Position numbers and translations under genes: made by a program. Below the pieces are notes generated by a model that saw nothing but the letters and a program-made list of their open reading frames with translations, did no database searches and had not been told where the DNA came from. Positions 55,621 to 64,000 of a DNA stretch of 64,000 nt are shown one piece after another. Source of the stretch: Microcella humidisoli (GTDB lineage Bacteria > Actinomycetota > Actinomycetes > Actinomycetales > Microbacteriaceae); the NCBI RefSeq assembly GCF_024362325.1, contig NZ_CP101497.1, forward strand, positions 2,418,001-2,482,000, written 5' to 3'. Every line of letters starts with the position of its first letter. The stretch's first letter is position 1.

Positions 55621-57362
55621 CGCGAACCCTTCCCTTCGCCGCTCGACTCGGCGGCCTTTCGCTCGGCGATGGTCTGCCGCTTCTGCGCCTCGCGACTGCT
55701 GCTCGCGACCTTGGTGCTCGTGACACCCACCGGGGCGCGGAACTGTGCGCGACCGCGGTACACGGCTCCGAGCGCTTGCGGGTCGAGCCCGCTGAGCGGG
55801 TGACCGCTGCCGAAGAACCGCGTACGGGCGAGCAGCTGCATGAGCGGGTGCGTGAACAACGCCACCACGATGAGGTCGACGATCGTCGTGATGCCGAGCG
55901 TGAAGGCGAAGCCGCGAACGTTGCCGACCGCGAGCACGAACAGCACGGCTGCCGCGAGGAAGTTGATGACGTCACTGATGAGGATCGTCCGCCAGGCGCG
56001 CTTCCAGCCCGCCTCGACCGCCCCGTCGACGCTGCGCCCGTCGCGCAGTTCGTCGCGGATGCGCTCGAAGTACACGATGAAGGAGTCGGCGATGACGCCG
56101 ATCGAGATCACGAGACCGGCGACGCCGGCGAGCGACAGACGGAAACCCTGCTGGTTCGAGAGGTACGTGATGATGAGGTACGTCACGATGCCGGCCACGA
56201 TGAGTGAGGCGAGCACGACGCCGCCGAGCGCGCGGTACTGGAAGAAGGCGTAGAACGCCACGAGGATCAAGCCGACGATGCCGGCGATGATGCCGCTCTG
56301 CAGCTGCGAGACGCCGAGCGTCGCACTGATGTTCTCGCTCGACTGGATCTCGAAGCCGATCGGCAGAGCGCCGAACTTCAGCTGGTCGGCGAGCGTCAGC
56401 GCGCTCTCCTCCGTGAAGTTGCCGCTGATCTGCGGCCGGCCGTCGGTGATCGCGCTGATCGTGCGCGGAGCGCTGATGACGCTGCCGTCGAGCACGATCG
56501 CGAACTGGTTCTGCACGCCGACGAGGGCGACGAGCCGCTCGGTCACGGCGCGGAACTGCGCGGTGCCCTCGGCGTCGAATTCCATGAACACGCCCCACTC
56601 GTTCGTGGTGACGCCCGTCTGCGACGAGATGAGGCCAGCCCGCGCATCCGCGATGCGCTCGCCCGCCACCTCGACGGGACCGAGGATGTACTTGATCGAG
56701 CCGTCTTGCTCGCACGTGATGAGCGGCTCATCAGCGGGGGCGACGTTGGCGCCGATCGCGTTGACAGTCGCGCAGTCGAAGGTGTCGAACTGCTCCTGCA
56801 GCTCCGGCGTGATCCAGGCCAGATCGCTCGCATCGGTCGGGCTCGCGCTCGGCGTGGGCTCGGCAGTCGGGTCGGCACTGGGTTCGGCACTGGGTTCGGC
56901 ACTGGGCGAGGCCGAGGGGTCGGTCGTCGGATCCTCCGCGCCCTCCTCGCCGATCGTCGAGTTCGAGGGCAGATCGGCGACCAGCACCGGGCGGAACTCG
57001 AGCTTCGCCGAGCTCGAGATGCGCTCGCGCGTCTCGTCGTCGGGCTCGCCCGGGATCGACACGACGATGTTCTGGTTTCCCTGCGTGTTGATCTCGGCTT
57101 CGCTGACGCCACTCGCGTCGACGCGCTGGCGGATGATGGCGACGGCGCGCTCGAGCTGCTCCGCCGTCACCGCCTCGCCGCTCGACAGCTGCGGGCTGAG
57201 CGTGATCTGCGTGCCGCCCTCGAGGTCGAGAGCGAGCTTCGGAGTCCACTGGCCGTTGTTGAAGAGCACGCTCGCCCCGTTCGCCGCGATGAGGGCGATG
57301 ATGATGACGAGCAGCCACACGAGGGAACGGATGGCCTTGCGCTCGGTGGTAGTTCTGGCCAC
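55617..57362 (-). CDS. secD: Protein translocase subunit SecD
   Basis: A 581-residue partner of SecF. One N-terminal helix (about residues 13-32), LALDLEGGTQITL at the start of the large extracytoplasmic P1 region, and five C-terminal helices with GVIADSFIVYFERIRDELRDG. Compared with the basic family plan it has an inserted low-complexity stretch near residues 145-180 rich in Pro, Ser, Ala, Glu and Asp, encoded by four 12-bp repeats at 56857-56904. The GTG start is at 57362; the gene follows yajC after 74 bases. Confidence 0.97.
   Translation of the reverse strand: MARTTTERKAIRSLVWLLVIIIALIAANGASVLFNNGQWTPKLALDLEGGTQITLSPQLSSGEAVTAEQLERAVAIIRQRVDASGVSEAEINTQGNQNIVVSIPGEPDDETRERISSSAKLEFRPVLVADLPSNSTIGEEGAEDPTTDPSASPSAEPSAEPSADPTAEPTPSASPTDASDLAWITPELQEQFDTFDCATVNAIGANVAPADEPLITCEQDGSIKYILGPVEVAGERIADARAGLISSQTGVTTNEWGVFMEFDAEGTAQFRAVTERLVALVGVQNQFAIVLDGSVISAPRTISAITDGRPQISGNFTEESALTLADQLKFGALPIGFEIQSSENISATLGVSQLQSGIIAGIVGLILVAFYAFFQYRALGGVVLASLIVAGIVTYLIITYLSNQQGFRLSLAGVAGLVISIGVIADSFIVYFERIRDELRDGRSVDGAVEAGWKRAWRTILISDVINFLAAAVLFVLAVGNVRGFAFTLGITTIVDLIVVALFTHPLMQLLARTRFFGSGHPLSGLDPQALGAVYRGRAQFRAPVGVTSTKVASSSREAQKRQTIAERKAAESSGEGKGSR
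56857..56904 (-). repeat. 12-bp tandem repeat within secD
   Basis: Four 12-base units read on the plus strand as GGCTCGGCAGTC, GGGTCGGCACTG, GGTTCGGCACTG, GGTTCGGCACTG. They encode repeats of the PSAE/PSAD/PTAE type in the extracytoplasmic part of SecD. Being a multiple of three bases, copy-number changes would keep the frame. Confidence 0.85.
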
Positions 57363-57436
57363 CTCAGGTACTCATTTCTGCCGGGGAGGGCGGGCACGCC
57401 GCAGAGCGGCGCGCAGCGCGCGGGAAGCGGTGGGGT

Positions 57437-57817
57437 CTAGCTCTCGGTCTTCTTGGTGCGCTTGGGCTTCTCGGCCGGAGCGTCGAGGCTCGACTCGTTG
57501 AGAACGGGGGCGCCCTCGGCGACCATCTCCTCCGAAGCCTCCTCCTCGAGCGCGACATCGTCTTCGATGACGCGGGCGAGGGTCTGGCGGTGCACGCGCA
57601 CGGTGCTGCCGGGGCTCGTCTCGATGGTGGCGACGTTGGCCTCCTCGTCGATGCTGACGAGCGTGCCGAAGAGACCGAAGTTGGTCATCACCTCGGCGCC
57701 GGGCACCATCTTCTCCTGCAGCAGCTCCAGGTCTTGCTTGCGCTTGCGGGAGTTGCGGAACATGAAGAAGATCAGCAGGGCGAGCACGCCCAGCATGACG
57801 ATGGTCAACGGGTCCAT
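57437..57817 (-). CDS. yajC: Preprotein translocase subunit YajC
   Basis: A 126-residue single-pass protein of the SecDF-YajC complex. One helix (residues 5-20, TIVMLGVLALLIFFMF), the basic RNSRKRKQD, and the YajC core MVPGAEVMTNFGLFGTLVSID are conserved. A long acidic tail rich in Glu/Ala ends with a Lys-rich KPKRTKKTES, typical of actinobacterial YajC. It lies between ruvB (99 bases upstream) and secD. Confidence 0.95.
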   Translation of the reverse strand: MDPLTIVMLGVLALLIFFMFRNSRKRKQDLELLQEKMVPGAEVMTNFGLFGTLVSIDEEANVATIETSPGSTVRVHRQTLARVIEDDVALEEEASEEMVAEGAPVLNESSLDAPAEKPKRTKKTES

Positions 57818-57916
57818 GAGGGGACTGCCTTTCAGGAGTTCGGGAGATCTCAGCGATCTGCGCCGGGGCGCCGGGGCCGGTCAACGAGCGGATGCTCGGT
57901 CGAGGGCCAGCGATAA

Positions 57917-58933
57917 CTATAGGTCATCGGCCCCGGTCGGCCGTGGCGGGTGGCCGAGGTGGGCCCAGGCTCGGGCTGTGGCGACGCGACCGCGGGGCGT
58001 GCGCGAGAGCAGGCCCGTGCGCACGAGGAACGGCTCGACGACCGCCTCGATCGTCTCGGCCTCCTCCCCCACCGACACGGCGAGGGTCGAGAGCCCGACG
58101 GGCCCACCGTCGAAACGTTCCACGATCGCCGCGAGCACGGCGCGGTCGAGACGATCGAGTCCTTGCTCGTCGACGTCGTACAGCTCGAGGGCGGCGCGCA
58201 CCGCGGTGCGGTCCGCCGCTCCGCCGTGCACGAGAGCGTAGTCGCGCACCCGGCGCAGCAGCCGGTTGGCGATGCGGGGCGTGCCGCGCGAGCGGCGCGC
58301 GATCTCGGCCAGCGCATCCTCGTCGATCGCCAGCGTCAGCAGGCGTGCGGCGCGCACGAGCACCTGGTGCAGCTCCTCCGGCTCGTAGAACTCGAGGTGG
58401 GCGGTGAATCCGAAGCGGTCGCGCAGCGGATTCGGCAGCAGCCCCGAGCGGGTCGTGGCGCCGACGAGCGTGAACGGAGCGAGCTCGAGGGGGATGCTCG
58501 TGGCCCCCGCCCCCTTGCCCACCATGATGTCGACACGGAAGTCCTCCATGGCGAGGTAGAGCATCTCCTCCGCCGATCGCGCCATGCGGTGGATCTCGTC
58601 GATGAACAGCACCTCGCCCGGCACGAGCGACGACAGCACGGCCGCGAGATCGCCCGCGTGCTGGATCGCGGGCCCGCTCGTCATGCGCAGCGGGCGACGG
58701 CCCTCGTGCGCGACGATCATGGCCAGGGTCGTCTTGCCGAGCCCGGGAGGGCCGGCGAGCAGGATGTGATCGGGCGTGCGGTTCTGCAGGCCCGCGGCCT
58801 CGAGCAGCAGCTGCAACTGGCGGCGCACCTTCTGCTGACCGACGAACTCGGCGAGGCTCTGCGGCCGCAACGCGCCCTCGAAGGCGAGCTCGGCATCCGA
58901 TTCGGGGGTCGGGCGCAGCACCTCGTCGGTCAT
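57917..58933 (-). CDS. ruvB: Holliday junction helicase motor RuvB
   Basis: A 338-residue AAA+ motor of the RuvABC resolvasome. It has Walker [10 protein letters not shown], Walker [10 protein letters not shown], sensor 1 [10 protein letters not shown], the arginine-finger region and the winged-helix DNA-binding C-terminus ([20 protein letters not shown]). The ATG overlaps the ruvA stop by four bases. Confidence 0.98.
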   Translation of the reverse strand: MTDEVLRPTPESDAELAFEGALRPQSLAEFVGQQKVRRQLQLLLEAAGLQNRTPDHILLAGPPGLGKTTLAMIVAHEGRRPLRMTSGPAIQHAGDLAAVLSSLVPGEVLFIDEIHRMARSAEEMLYLAMEDFRVDIMVGKGAGATSIPLELAPFTLVGATTRSGLLPNPLRDRFGFTAHLEFYEPEELHQVLVRAARLLTLAIDEDALAEIARRSRGTPRIANRLLRRVRDYALVHGGAADRTAVRAALELYDVDEQGLDRLDRAVLAAIVERFDGGPVGLSTLAVSVGEEAETIEAVVEPFLVRTGLLSRTPRGRVATARAWAHLGHPPRPTGADDL

Positions 58934-59565
58934 GAGCCCCCTCCGGCTCCGTCAGACCGCCCGCGAGCGGGTCCCAGGATGCTCAGCGCGCGCCGCAGCA
59001 GCACCGCGAGCCCGGTCGTCGCGGCATCGGGGTCGGCCTCGACGACCTGCGCGGCGGCGTCGAGCGCGGTGCGCTCGGGCCAGCCGAGCCCCGTGAGCGC
59101 CGCGGCGAGCGAGGCGGTGACGGCGGCCGGCGCGGCGGGGCTCCCGACGGGGGCGGTGCCGACGGGCGCCAGGAGCTTGCCCGCGAGCGAGACCACGATG
59201 AGCTTCGCGGTCTTCGGCCCGATGCCGCTCACCGCGCGGAACGGCGCGTCGTCGTCGGCGGCGATGGCACGGGCGATCGCGTCGGGTGTCATCTCGCCGA
59301 GAACGCCCAGGGCCGACTTGGGGCCGACGCCCGAGACCGTGCGCAGCAGTTCGAAAAGGCCCAGCTCGATCTCATCGGCGAAGCCGTAGAGGCTCATGTC
59401 GTCCTCGCGCACGACGAGGGCAGTGTGCAGGCGAACGCTGTCGCCGACGCGCAGCTCGCGTGCGTGGCGCTCAGTCACCGCGACGGCGTATCCGACCCCG
59501 GCGACGTCGATCACGACGCGCGTTCCCGCGAGGACGATGAGGGTTCCCCGCAGGCTGGCGATCAC
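58930..59565 (-). CDS. ruvA: Holliday junction DNA-binding protein RuvA
   Basis: A 211-residue tetrameric junction-binding protein. The OB-fold N-terminus ([20 protein letters not shown]) is followed by tandem helix-hairpin-helix motifs ([14 protein letters not shown] and [16 protein letters not shown]) and a C-terminal domain that contacts RuvB ([19 protein letters not shown]). The GTG start overlaps the ruvC stop (GTGA). Confidence 0.97.
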   Translation of the reverse strand: MIASLRGTLIVLAGTRVVIDVAGVGYAVAVTERHARELRVGDSVRLHTALVVREDDMSLYGFADEIELGLFELLRTVSGVGPKSALGVLGEMTPDAIARAIAADDDAPFRAVSGIGPKTAKLIVVSLAGKLLAPVGTAPVGSPAAPAAVTASLAAALTGLGWPERTALDAAAQVVEADPDAATTGLAVLLRRALSILGPARGRSDGAGGGS

Positions 59566-60152
59566 CCGTCGAGCCTACGGGCGCGCGTCGCCTTCTCGGC
59601 CGCGCGCCACGCCTGCTGCGCGGGGGTCGGCGCGGCGCCGGTCGGCGCCTCCCCCGCGACCCGCGCGGCCGGGCTCGCGCCGCCGCGCCAGCCGTGGCAG
59701 ATCGCGAGCGCCAGGGCATCAGCGGCGTCCGCAGGCGTCGGCGGAGCATCCAGTCGCAGAATGCGCTGCACCATCGCCGTGACCTGCTTCTTGTCGGCGC
59801 CGCCGTGGCCCGTGACGGCGGCCTTGACTTCGGTCGGCGTGTGCAAGGTGACGGCGAGACCGCGGGCGGCGGCGGCGTGCAGCACGACGCCGCTCGCTTG
59901 CGCCGTGCCCATGACGGTGCTCACGTTGTGCTGCGCGAAGACGCGCTCGAGGGCCACCGCGTGTGGACGGTGCTCGTCGAGCAGTGCCGCGAGCTCGTCG
60001 CCGATGGCCAGAAGCCGGCGTTCGAGCGCGAGCTCGGGTGGCGTGCGAATGACCGTGACGGCCACGAGGGTGGCGCGGCGATTCGGCTCGATGTCGACGA
60101 TGCCGACCCCGCAGCGGGTCAGACCGGGGTCGACGCCGAGCACCCGCAGCAC
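59562..60152 (-). CDS. ruvC: Crossover junction endodeoxyribonuclease RuvC
   Basis: A 196-residue RNase H-fold resolvase that nicks Holliday junctions. The catalytic acidic residues are in [11 protein letters not shown] (Asp8), [13 protein letters not shown] (Glu) and the pair in [12 protein letters not shown]. The basic [10 protein letters not shown] region binds DNA. It starts with GTG four bases after yebC and has a disordered Ala/Pro-rich tail of about 35 residues. Confidence 0.96.
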   Translation of the reverse strand: MLRVLGVDPGLTRCGVGIVDIEPNRRATLVAVTVIRTPPELALERRLLAIGDELAALLDEHRPHAVALERVFAQHNVSTVMGTAQASGVVLHAAAARGLAVTLHTPTEVKAAVTGHGGADKKQVTAMVQRILRLDAPPTPADAADALALAICHGWRGGASPAARVAGEAPTGAAPTPAQQAWRAAEKATRARRLDG

Positions 60153-60156
60153 GCGG

Positions 60157-60918
60157 CTACTCGTCGTCGTCGAGCTCGGCGCGCACCTCAGCGCTCAGCG
60201 AGACATTCGTGAAGACGTTCTGCACGTCATCGAGGTCGTCCATCGCATCGACGAGCTTGAACAGCTTGCGCGCGGTGTCGGCGTCGGCCTCGATCTGCAG
60301 GTTCGCGACGAACTCAGCCTCGGCCGAGTCGTACTCGATACCGGCCTCCTGCAGCGCCGTGCGCGCGGCGACGAGCTGCGAGGGGTCGGTGATGACTTCG
60401 AAGCCGCCGCCCTGATCGATGACCTCTTCCGCTCCCGCGTCGAGCACCGCGAGCAGGATGTCGTCCTCGGTCACACCGTCGGTCTTGGTGATCGAGATGA
60501 CGCCCTTGCGGCTGAAGTTGTAGGCGACGCTGCCGGGGTCGGCCATCGTGCCGCCGTTGCGCGACATGGCCGTGCGCACCTCGGCCGCGGCGCGGTTCTT
60601 GTTGTCGGTGAGGCACTCGATGAGCAGGGCCAGGCCGCCGGGGCCGTAGCCCTCGTACATGATCGTCTGATAGTCGACGGACTCGCCGGTGAGCCCCGCA
60701 CCGCGCTTGATGGCGCGATCGATGTTGTCGTTGGGCACCGAGGTCTTCTTGGCCTTCTGCACCGCGTCGACGAGGGTCGGATTACCGCTCAGGTCGGCAC
60801 CACCGATCTTGGCGGCGACCTCGATGTTCTTGATGAGCTTGGCGAACGACTTGGCCCGGCGACTGTCGATGATCGCCTTCTTGTGCTTCGTCGTCGCCCA
60901 CTTGGAATGGCCGGACAT
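60157..60918 (-). CDS. YebC/PmpR family regulatory or translation-associated protein
   Basis: A 253-residue member of the widespread YebC family starting [20 protein letters not shown], with [16 protein letters not shown] [29 protein letters not shown] and an acidic C-terminal third. Members were long called transcriptional regulators; some act on ribosomes stalled at prolines (TACO1-like). The ATG at 60918 follows AAGGAG. Its association with ruvCAB is classical. Confidence 0.95.
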   Translation of the reverse strand: MSGHSKWATTKHKKAIIDSRRAKSFAKLIKNIEVAAKIGGADLSGNPTLVDAVQKAKKTSVPNDNIDRAIKRGAGLTGESVDYQTIMYEGYGPGGLALLIECLTDNKNRAAAEVRTAMSRNGGTMADPGSVAYNFSRKGVISITKTDGVTEDDILLAVLDAGAEEVIDQGGGFEVITDPSQLVAARTALQEAGIEYDSAEAEFVANLQIEADADTARKLFKLVDAMDDLDDVQNVFTNVSLSAEVRAELDDDE

Positions 60919-60949
60919 GGGGCTCCTTGCAGGTCTGAAGATCAGTGCC

Positions 60950-60955
60950 AGTTTA
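60950..60955 (-). promoter_or_regulatory. Possible -10 element of yebC-ruvCAB
   Basis: Minus-strand TAAACT overlaps the stop codon of the preceding membrane gene and lies 31 bases before the yebC ATG. It would allow yebC-ruvCAB to be expressed independently of pdxST. No -35 recognised. Confidence 0.35.
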
Positions 60956-61564
60956 GGGCAGGGCGTCTGCCCGGATTCCGGCGCGGCGCAGTTCGAGCCC
61001 GGCGAGCGCACGGATCGCGGCGGGATCGTTCGCGCGCCACGCCGCGGCGGGGTCGGGATGCACGGCGGCGAGCTCGTGCAGCGGCGCCCGGGCCACGGCC
61101 CGCGCGGCGAGCGTGTCGGCGGTCATGCCGCGGGCGATCATCGACCGCAGCCGGCTCGAGCGCAGGGCGAATCGCACGCGCGGCAGCACCCAGACGAGCG
61201 CGAGCAGCACGAGCGGGACGACCGCGACCGACCAGCCGACGCCGAGCGCGACCGCCTCGACGAAGGCCTGCTGCGCACGGCCAGCCTCGGCAACGGAGGC
61301 GCCCGCGCCCGCCGCCGCATCGAAGGGGCCACGGATACCGTCGCCGATGAGCGGCACCTCGCCGAGCGTCTCGGCGGCGTCAGCGAGCCCCGTCTCGAAG
61401 TCGAGGCCGGCCTGCTCGAGATCACGTCCGAAGGCACCAAGGGCGCGGATCGTCGCAGTGACCGCAGCCGCCGTGCTCACGACGACGATCACGAGCACGA
61501 GTCCGACGATGTCGGCGATGATCTGCCGTGTCCGGGCGGCCGGGTAGTCCGAGTAGAGGCTCAT
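60953..61564 (-). CDS. Two-helix membrane protein of unknown function
   Basis: A 203-residue protein with two membrane helices (about residues 15-38 and 104-126), an extracytoplasmic region between them with [22 protein letters not shown], and a cytoplasmic C-terminal part rich in Arg and Ala ([33 protein letters not shown]). I do not recognise a family; similar proteins are found beside pdxT in Microbacteriaceae as far as general character allows. It lies 25 bases after pdxT, probably in the same transcript. Confidence 0.75.
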   Translation of the reverse strand: MSLYSDYPAARTRQIIADIVGLVLVIVVVSTAAAVTATIRALGAFGRDLEQAGLDFETGLADAAETLGEVPLIGDGIRGPFDAAAGAGASVAEAGRAQQAFVEAVALGVGWSVAVVPLVLLALVWVLPRVRFALRSSRLRSMIARGMTADTLAARAVARAPLHELAAVHPDPAAAWRANDPAAIRALAGLELRRAGIRADALP

Positions 61565-61589
61565 GCCCCCATCGTGTCAGGTGCGGCGC

Positions 61590-62192
61590 TCAGGAGGCCG
61601 CGGCGACGTGATCGAGGAACCGCGCGTGAAAGCGCGTCTCCCCGGCAACCTCCGGGTGGAAGGAGGTACCCATCAGGCGCCCCTGCTCGACGGCGACGAC
61701 GCGCCCGTCATCGAGAGACGCGAGCACCTCGACCCCGGCACCGACCTCGTCGACAACCGGCGCGCGGATGAACACGGCATGCACGGGCGGCTCGCCGAGC
61801 GCCGGCACCGCGAGGTCGGTCTCGAAGGAGTCGAGCTGGGTTCCGAACGCGTTGCGGCGCACGGCGACATCCAACCCGCCCAACGACAGCTGGCCCTCGA
61901 TGGCGTCGTGCAGGCGGTCGGCGAGCATGATGAGCCCGGCGCACGTGCCGTAGACGGGCATGCCGGTCGCAATGCGGTCCCGCAGCGGATCCCGCAGCCC
62001 GAACAGCCGGCTGAGCTTGTCCATGACGCTCGACTCTCCGCCCGGGATGACGAGACCGCCCACCTCGGCGAGCTGCGCCGGCGTGCGCACCTCGCGCACG
62101 TCGGCGCCCAGCTGCGCCAGCACCGCGACGTGCTCGCGCACGTCGCCCTGCAGCGCGAAGACACCGACGGGCGGGAGCGACCTACCAGCCAC
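61590..62192 (-). CDS. pdxT: Pyridoxal 5'-phosphate synthase glutaminase subunit PdxT
   Basis: The glutaminase of the DXP-independent PLP synthase, delivering ammonia to PdxS. The 200-residue protein has [14 protein letters not shown], the oxyanion [13 protein letters not shown], the nucleophile Cys in [11 protein letters not shown] and the His-Glu pair in [13 protein letters not shown]. The GTG at 62192 overlaps the pdxS stop by 11 bases. The gene lacks a strong ribosome site, consistent with coupling to pdxS. Confidence 0.96.
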   Translation of the reverse strand: MAGRSLPPVGVFALQGDVREHVAVLAQLGADVREVRTPAQLAEVGGLVIPGGESSVMDKLSRLFGLRDPLRDRIATGMPVYGTCAGLIMLADRLHDAIEGQLSLGGLDVAVRRNAFGTQLDSFETDLAVPALGEPPVHAVFIRAPVVDEVGAGVEVLASLDDGRVVAVEQGRLMGTSFHPEVAGETRFHARFLDHVAAAS

Positions 62193-63072
62193 GCTCGGCG
62201 AGGCGGTGCGGCGCGGGCAGGTCGGCGACGTTGATGCCGACCATGGCCTCACCGAGACCGCGCGAGGCCTCGGCGACGATCGCGGGGTCGCTGTAGCCCG
62301 CCGTCGCCTTGACGATCGCGGCAGCGCGCGCCACGGGGTTGCCCGACTTGAAGACGCCCGAGCCGACGAACACGCCGTCGGCGCCGAGCTGCATCATGAG
62401 CGCGGCATCGGCCGGCGTGGCAACCCCGCCCGCGGTGAAGAGCACGACGGGCAGCTTGCCGGTCTGCGCGACCTCGGCGACGAGCTCGTACGGCGCCTGC
62501 AGCTCCTTCGCGGCCACGTACCACTCGTCAGGGGTCTTCGCCGACAGGGCCCGGATCTCGCCGAGGATCGTGCGGATGTGCTTGGTGGCCTCGGAGACAT
62601 CGCCCGTGCCGGCCTCGCCCTTCGAGCGGATCATGGCGGCACCCTCGGTGATGCGCCGCAGCGCCTCGCCCAGGTTGGTCGCTCCGCACACGAACGGCAC
62701 CGTGAAGGGCCACTTGTCGATGTGGTTCACATAGTCGGCGGGACTCAGCACTTCCGACTCGTCGATGTAGTCGACGCCGAGCGACTGCAGCACCTGCGCC
62801 TCGACGAAGTGGCCGATACGGGCCTTCGCCATGACGGGGATCGAGACGGTCGCGATGATCTCGTCGATCAGGTCGGGGTCGCTCATTCGCGCGACGCCGC
62901 CCTGAGCGCGGATATCGGCGGGCACGCGCTCGAGCGCCATGACGGCGACGGCGCCCGCGTCTTCAGCGATGCGCGCCTGCTCGGCGTTGATGACGTCCAT
63001 GATGACGCCGCCCTTGAGCATCTCGGCGAGTCCGCGCTTGACGCGGCTCGAGCCGGTCTCGGTAGTGCTCAT
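62182..63072 (-). CDS. pdxS: Pyridoxal 5'-phosphate synthase subunit PdxS
   Basis: Lyase subunit that builds PLP from ribose 5-phosphate, glyceraldehyde 3-phosphate and ammonia. The 296-residue TIM barrel has [18 protein letters not shown] with the first lysine-adjacent region, [13 protein letters not shown] with the substrate Lys, and [18 protein letters not shown] with the second catalytic Lys. PLP made here serves TrpB and others. The ATG at 63072 follows GAAGGGAACC; an upstream start is less likely. Confidence 0.98.
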   Translation of the reverse strand: MSTTETGSSRVKRGLAEMLKGGVIMDVINAEQARIAEDAGAVAVMALERVPADIRAQGGVARMSDPDLIDEIIATVSIPVMAKARIGHFVEAQVLQSLGVDYIDESEVLSPADYVNHIDKWPFTVPFVCGATNLGEALRRITEGAAMIRSKGEAGTGDVSEATKHIRTILGEIRALSAKTPDEWYVAAKELQAPYELVAEVAQTGKLPVVLFTAGGVATPADAALMMQLGADGVFVGSGVFKSGNPVARAAAIVKATAGYSDPAIVAEASRGLGEAMVGINVADLPAPHRLAERGW

Positions 63073-63116
63073 CAGGGTTCCCTTCGACGGATGGCGCGCT
63101 GGCGCGCGTATGCTTG

Positions 63117-63161
63117 AGGCCACGGATCACAATGACCTAGGCCAAAAGATACCATGGCCTA
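63117..63161. promoter_or_regulatory. Putative PdxR operator between pdxS and pdxR
   Basis: In the divergent gap (63073-63181) AGGCCA occurs at 63117-63122 and 63139-63144, exactly 22 bases apart, and its inverted copy TGGCCT at 63155-63160. The last two form a 7-10-7 inverted repeat (TAGGCCA at 63138-63144, TGGCCTA at 63155-63161). TATCTT (63146-63151, minus) and TACCAT (63150-63155, plus) in the spacer are possible -10 elements. Two direct half-sites plus one inverted are typical of MocR-type operators. Inferred, not shown. Confidence 0.5.
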
Positions 63162-63181
63162 TCCGGCAGACACCCCGAGCG

Positions 63182-64000
63182 ATGGACCGCCACATGACCC
63201 TCGAGATCACCGGCCGTTCGGCCGCAGAGATCGCCGCCAGCGTGCGCGGACTGATCGAGCGCGGCACGCTGATTCCGGGTGATGCCCTCCCTCCGGTCCG
63301 CGACCTCGCGGACGACCTCGGTGTCAACCGCAACACCGCCACGGCTGCGTACCGCCAGCTCACGCAAGCGGGCCTCGTCGTCACGCGCGGCCGGGCCGGC
63401 ACCCGCGTCGCCGATCTCGCGGCCGTCGCCCAGGAGGGCTTTGCTGCCGACAGCGTGCTGCGCGACGTCGCGACGGGGAATCCCGACCCGGCGCTCATCC
63501 CCGATCAGTCGCGGGCGCTCGCCGGCATGGCCGGCCATCGAGTGCTCTACGGCGAGCCCGTGATCGATCGCGACCTCGAACGCTGGGCCACCGGGTGGAT
63601 GCGCGCCGACCTCGCACCCGCCGACGTGCGACTGACGGTCACGAGCGGCGCAGCCGATGCAGTCGAGCGGCTGCTCTCCCAGGCACTCGTCCGCGACGAC
63701 GCTGTCGCGCTCGAGGATCCGTGCTTCCTCACCAGCATCCATACGGTTCGCGTGGGCGGCTATCGTCCAGTGCCGGTGCCGGTCGATGAGGAGGGGATGA
63801 CCGTTGCCGGGCTCCGGGCGGCACTCGAGCAGGGCGTTCGTGCCGTCGTCTGCACTCCCCGTGCACAGAACCCCACGGGGGTGAGTCTGAGCGAGCGGCG
63901 TGCCGTCGAGCTGCGCGCGGCGCTCAGTGAGCACCCGTACGTGCTGGTCATCGAGGACGATCACTTCTCGATGCTGTCGCGCTCGCCGTTCCGCTCACTC
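63182..64000 (+). CDS. pdxR: MocR/PdxR-type transcriptional regulator, truncated by the window end
   Basis: The first 273 codons of a GntR-type winged helix fused to an aminotransferase-like domain. Residues about 5-75 are the DNA-binding domain (SAAEIAASVRGLIERG, LPPVRDLADDLGVNRNTATA). From about 90 the fold-type-I aminotransferase domain begins, with VTSGAADAVERLL, CTPRAQNPTGVSLS and VIEDDHFSM; the PLP lysine lies beyond the window. Divergent position to pdxST fits a PLP-sensing activator of that operon. ATG at 63182 or 63194 are both possible; neither has a strong ribosome site. Confidence 0.88.
   Translation, partial: MDRHMTLEITGRSAAEIAASVRGLIERGTLIPGDALPPVRDLADDLGVNRNTATAAYRQLTQAGLVVTRGRAGTRVADLAAVAQEGFAADSVLRDVATGNPDPALIPDQSRALAGMAGHRVLYGEPVIDRDLERWATGWMRADLAPADVRLTVTSGAADAVERLLSQALVRDDAVALEDPCFLTSIHTVRVGGYRPVPVPVDEEGMTVAGLRAALEQGVRAVVCTPRAQNPTGVSLSERRAVELRAALSEHPYVLVIEDDHFSMLSRSPFRSL

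Noticed and set aside
63137..63964. Minus-strand frame opposite the MocR-type regulator
   Set aside because: The plus strand encodes a clear GntR-aminotransferase protein with conserved motifs; the opposite frame has none.

Overview
The window is a stretch of chromosomal backbone from a high-GC Gram-positive bacterium (Actinomycetota), most probably Microbacteriaceae. The evidence is the very high GC, the frequent GTG starts, four-base ATGA/GTGA gene overlaps, actinobacterial -10 elements of the TAGRCT type, and actinobacteria-specific genes (an HGxxPAAW protein, a TrpE-associated membrane protein, an mIHF domain, a helicase-deficient PriA). Gene order follows the usual actinobacterial arrangement. 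I saw no rRNA, tRNA, IS element, prophage or CRISPR array. No intergenic stretch reaches 300 bases; the longest, about 200, lies at 51536-51733.

Layout, with nearly everything on the minus strand. (1) 63182-64000 (+) is a truncated MocR/PdxR-type regulator, divergent from pdxS-pdxT for pyridoxal phosphate synthesis. (2) 62192 down to 52282 holds pdxT, a membrane protein, yebC, ruvC-ruvA-ruvB, yajC-secD-secF and the stringent-response gene rel. (3) 49420-52303 (+) is a small plus-strand island: membrane cyclophilin, a DUF349 protein, a 17-bp tandem repeat and an AbiEi-like protein. (4) 49299 down to 37131 holds rarA, rpsD, a small membrane protein, alaS, ruvX, mltG, aroE-aroC-aroK-aroB-aroQ, efp and nusB. 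(5) 37027 down to 34218 is a sulfonate-type ABC transporter (ssuBAC) sitting between nusB and pyrR. (6) 34150 down to 74 is a run of about 30 co-directional, mostly overlapping genes: pyrR-pyrB-pyrC-PH protein-carA-carB-pyrF, mIHF-gmk fusion, rpoZ, coaBC, metK, priA, fmt, rsmB, rpe, FKBP, hisE-hisG-hisF-hisI, trpE, two membrane proteins, trpC-trpB-trpA, lgt, gltB-gltD and pyk.

Functionally the window supplies much of de novo pyrimidine synthesis (pyrD and pyrE not seen), the central chorismate pathway, parts of histidine and tryptophan synthesis (hisA, hisB, hisH, trpD, trpG and trpF not seen), glutamate synthase feeding them with amino groups, and housekeeping functions in translation, secretion, recombination and lipoprotein maturation. 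The most informative regulatory element is a PyrR-type RNA hairpin overlapping the pyrR Shine-Dalgarno sequence. Other points of interest are the mIHF-guanylate kinase fusion, a PriA lacking its helicase motifs, apparent leaderless promoters at rarA and hisE, an intrinsic terminator just upstream of alaS, and the 17-bp repeat array spanning the stop codon of the DUF349 gene.
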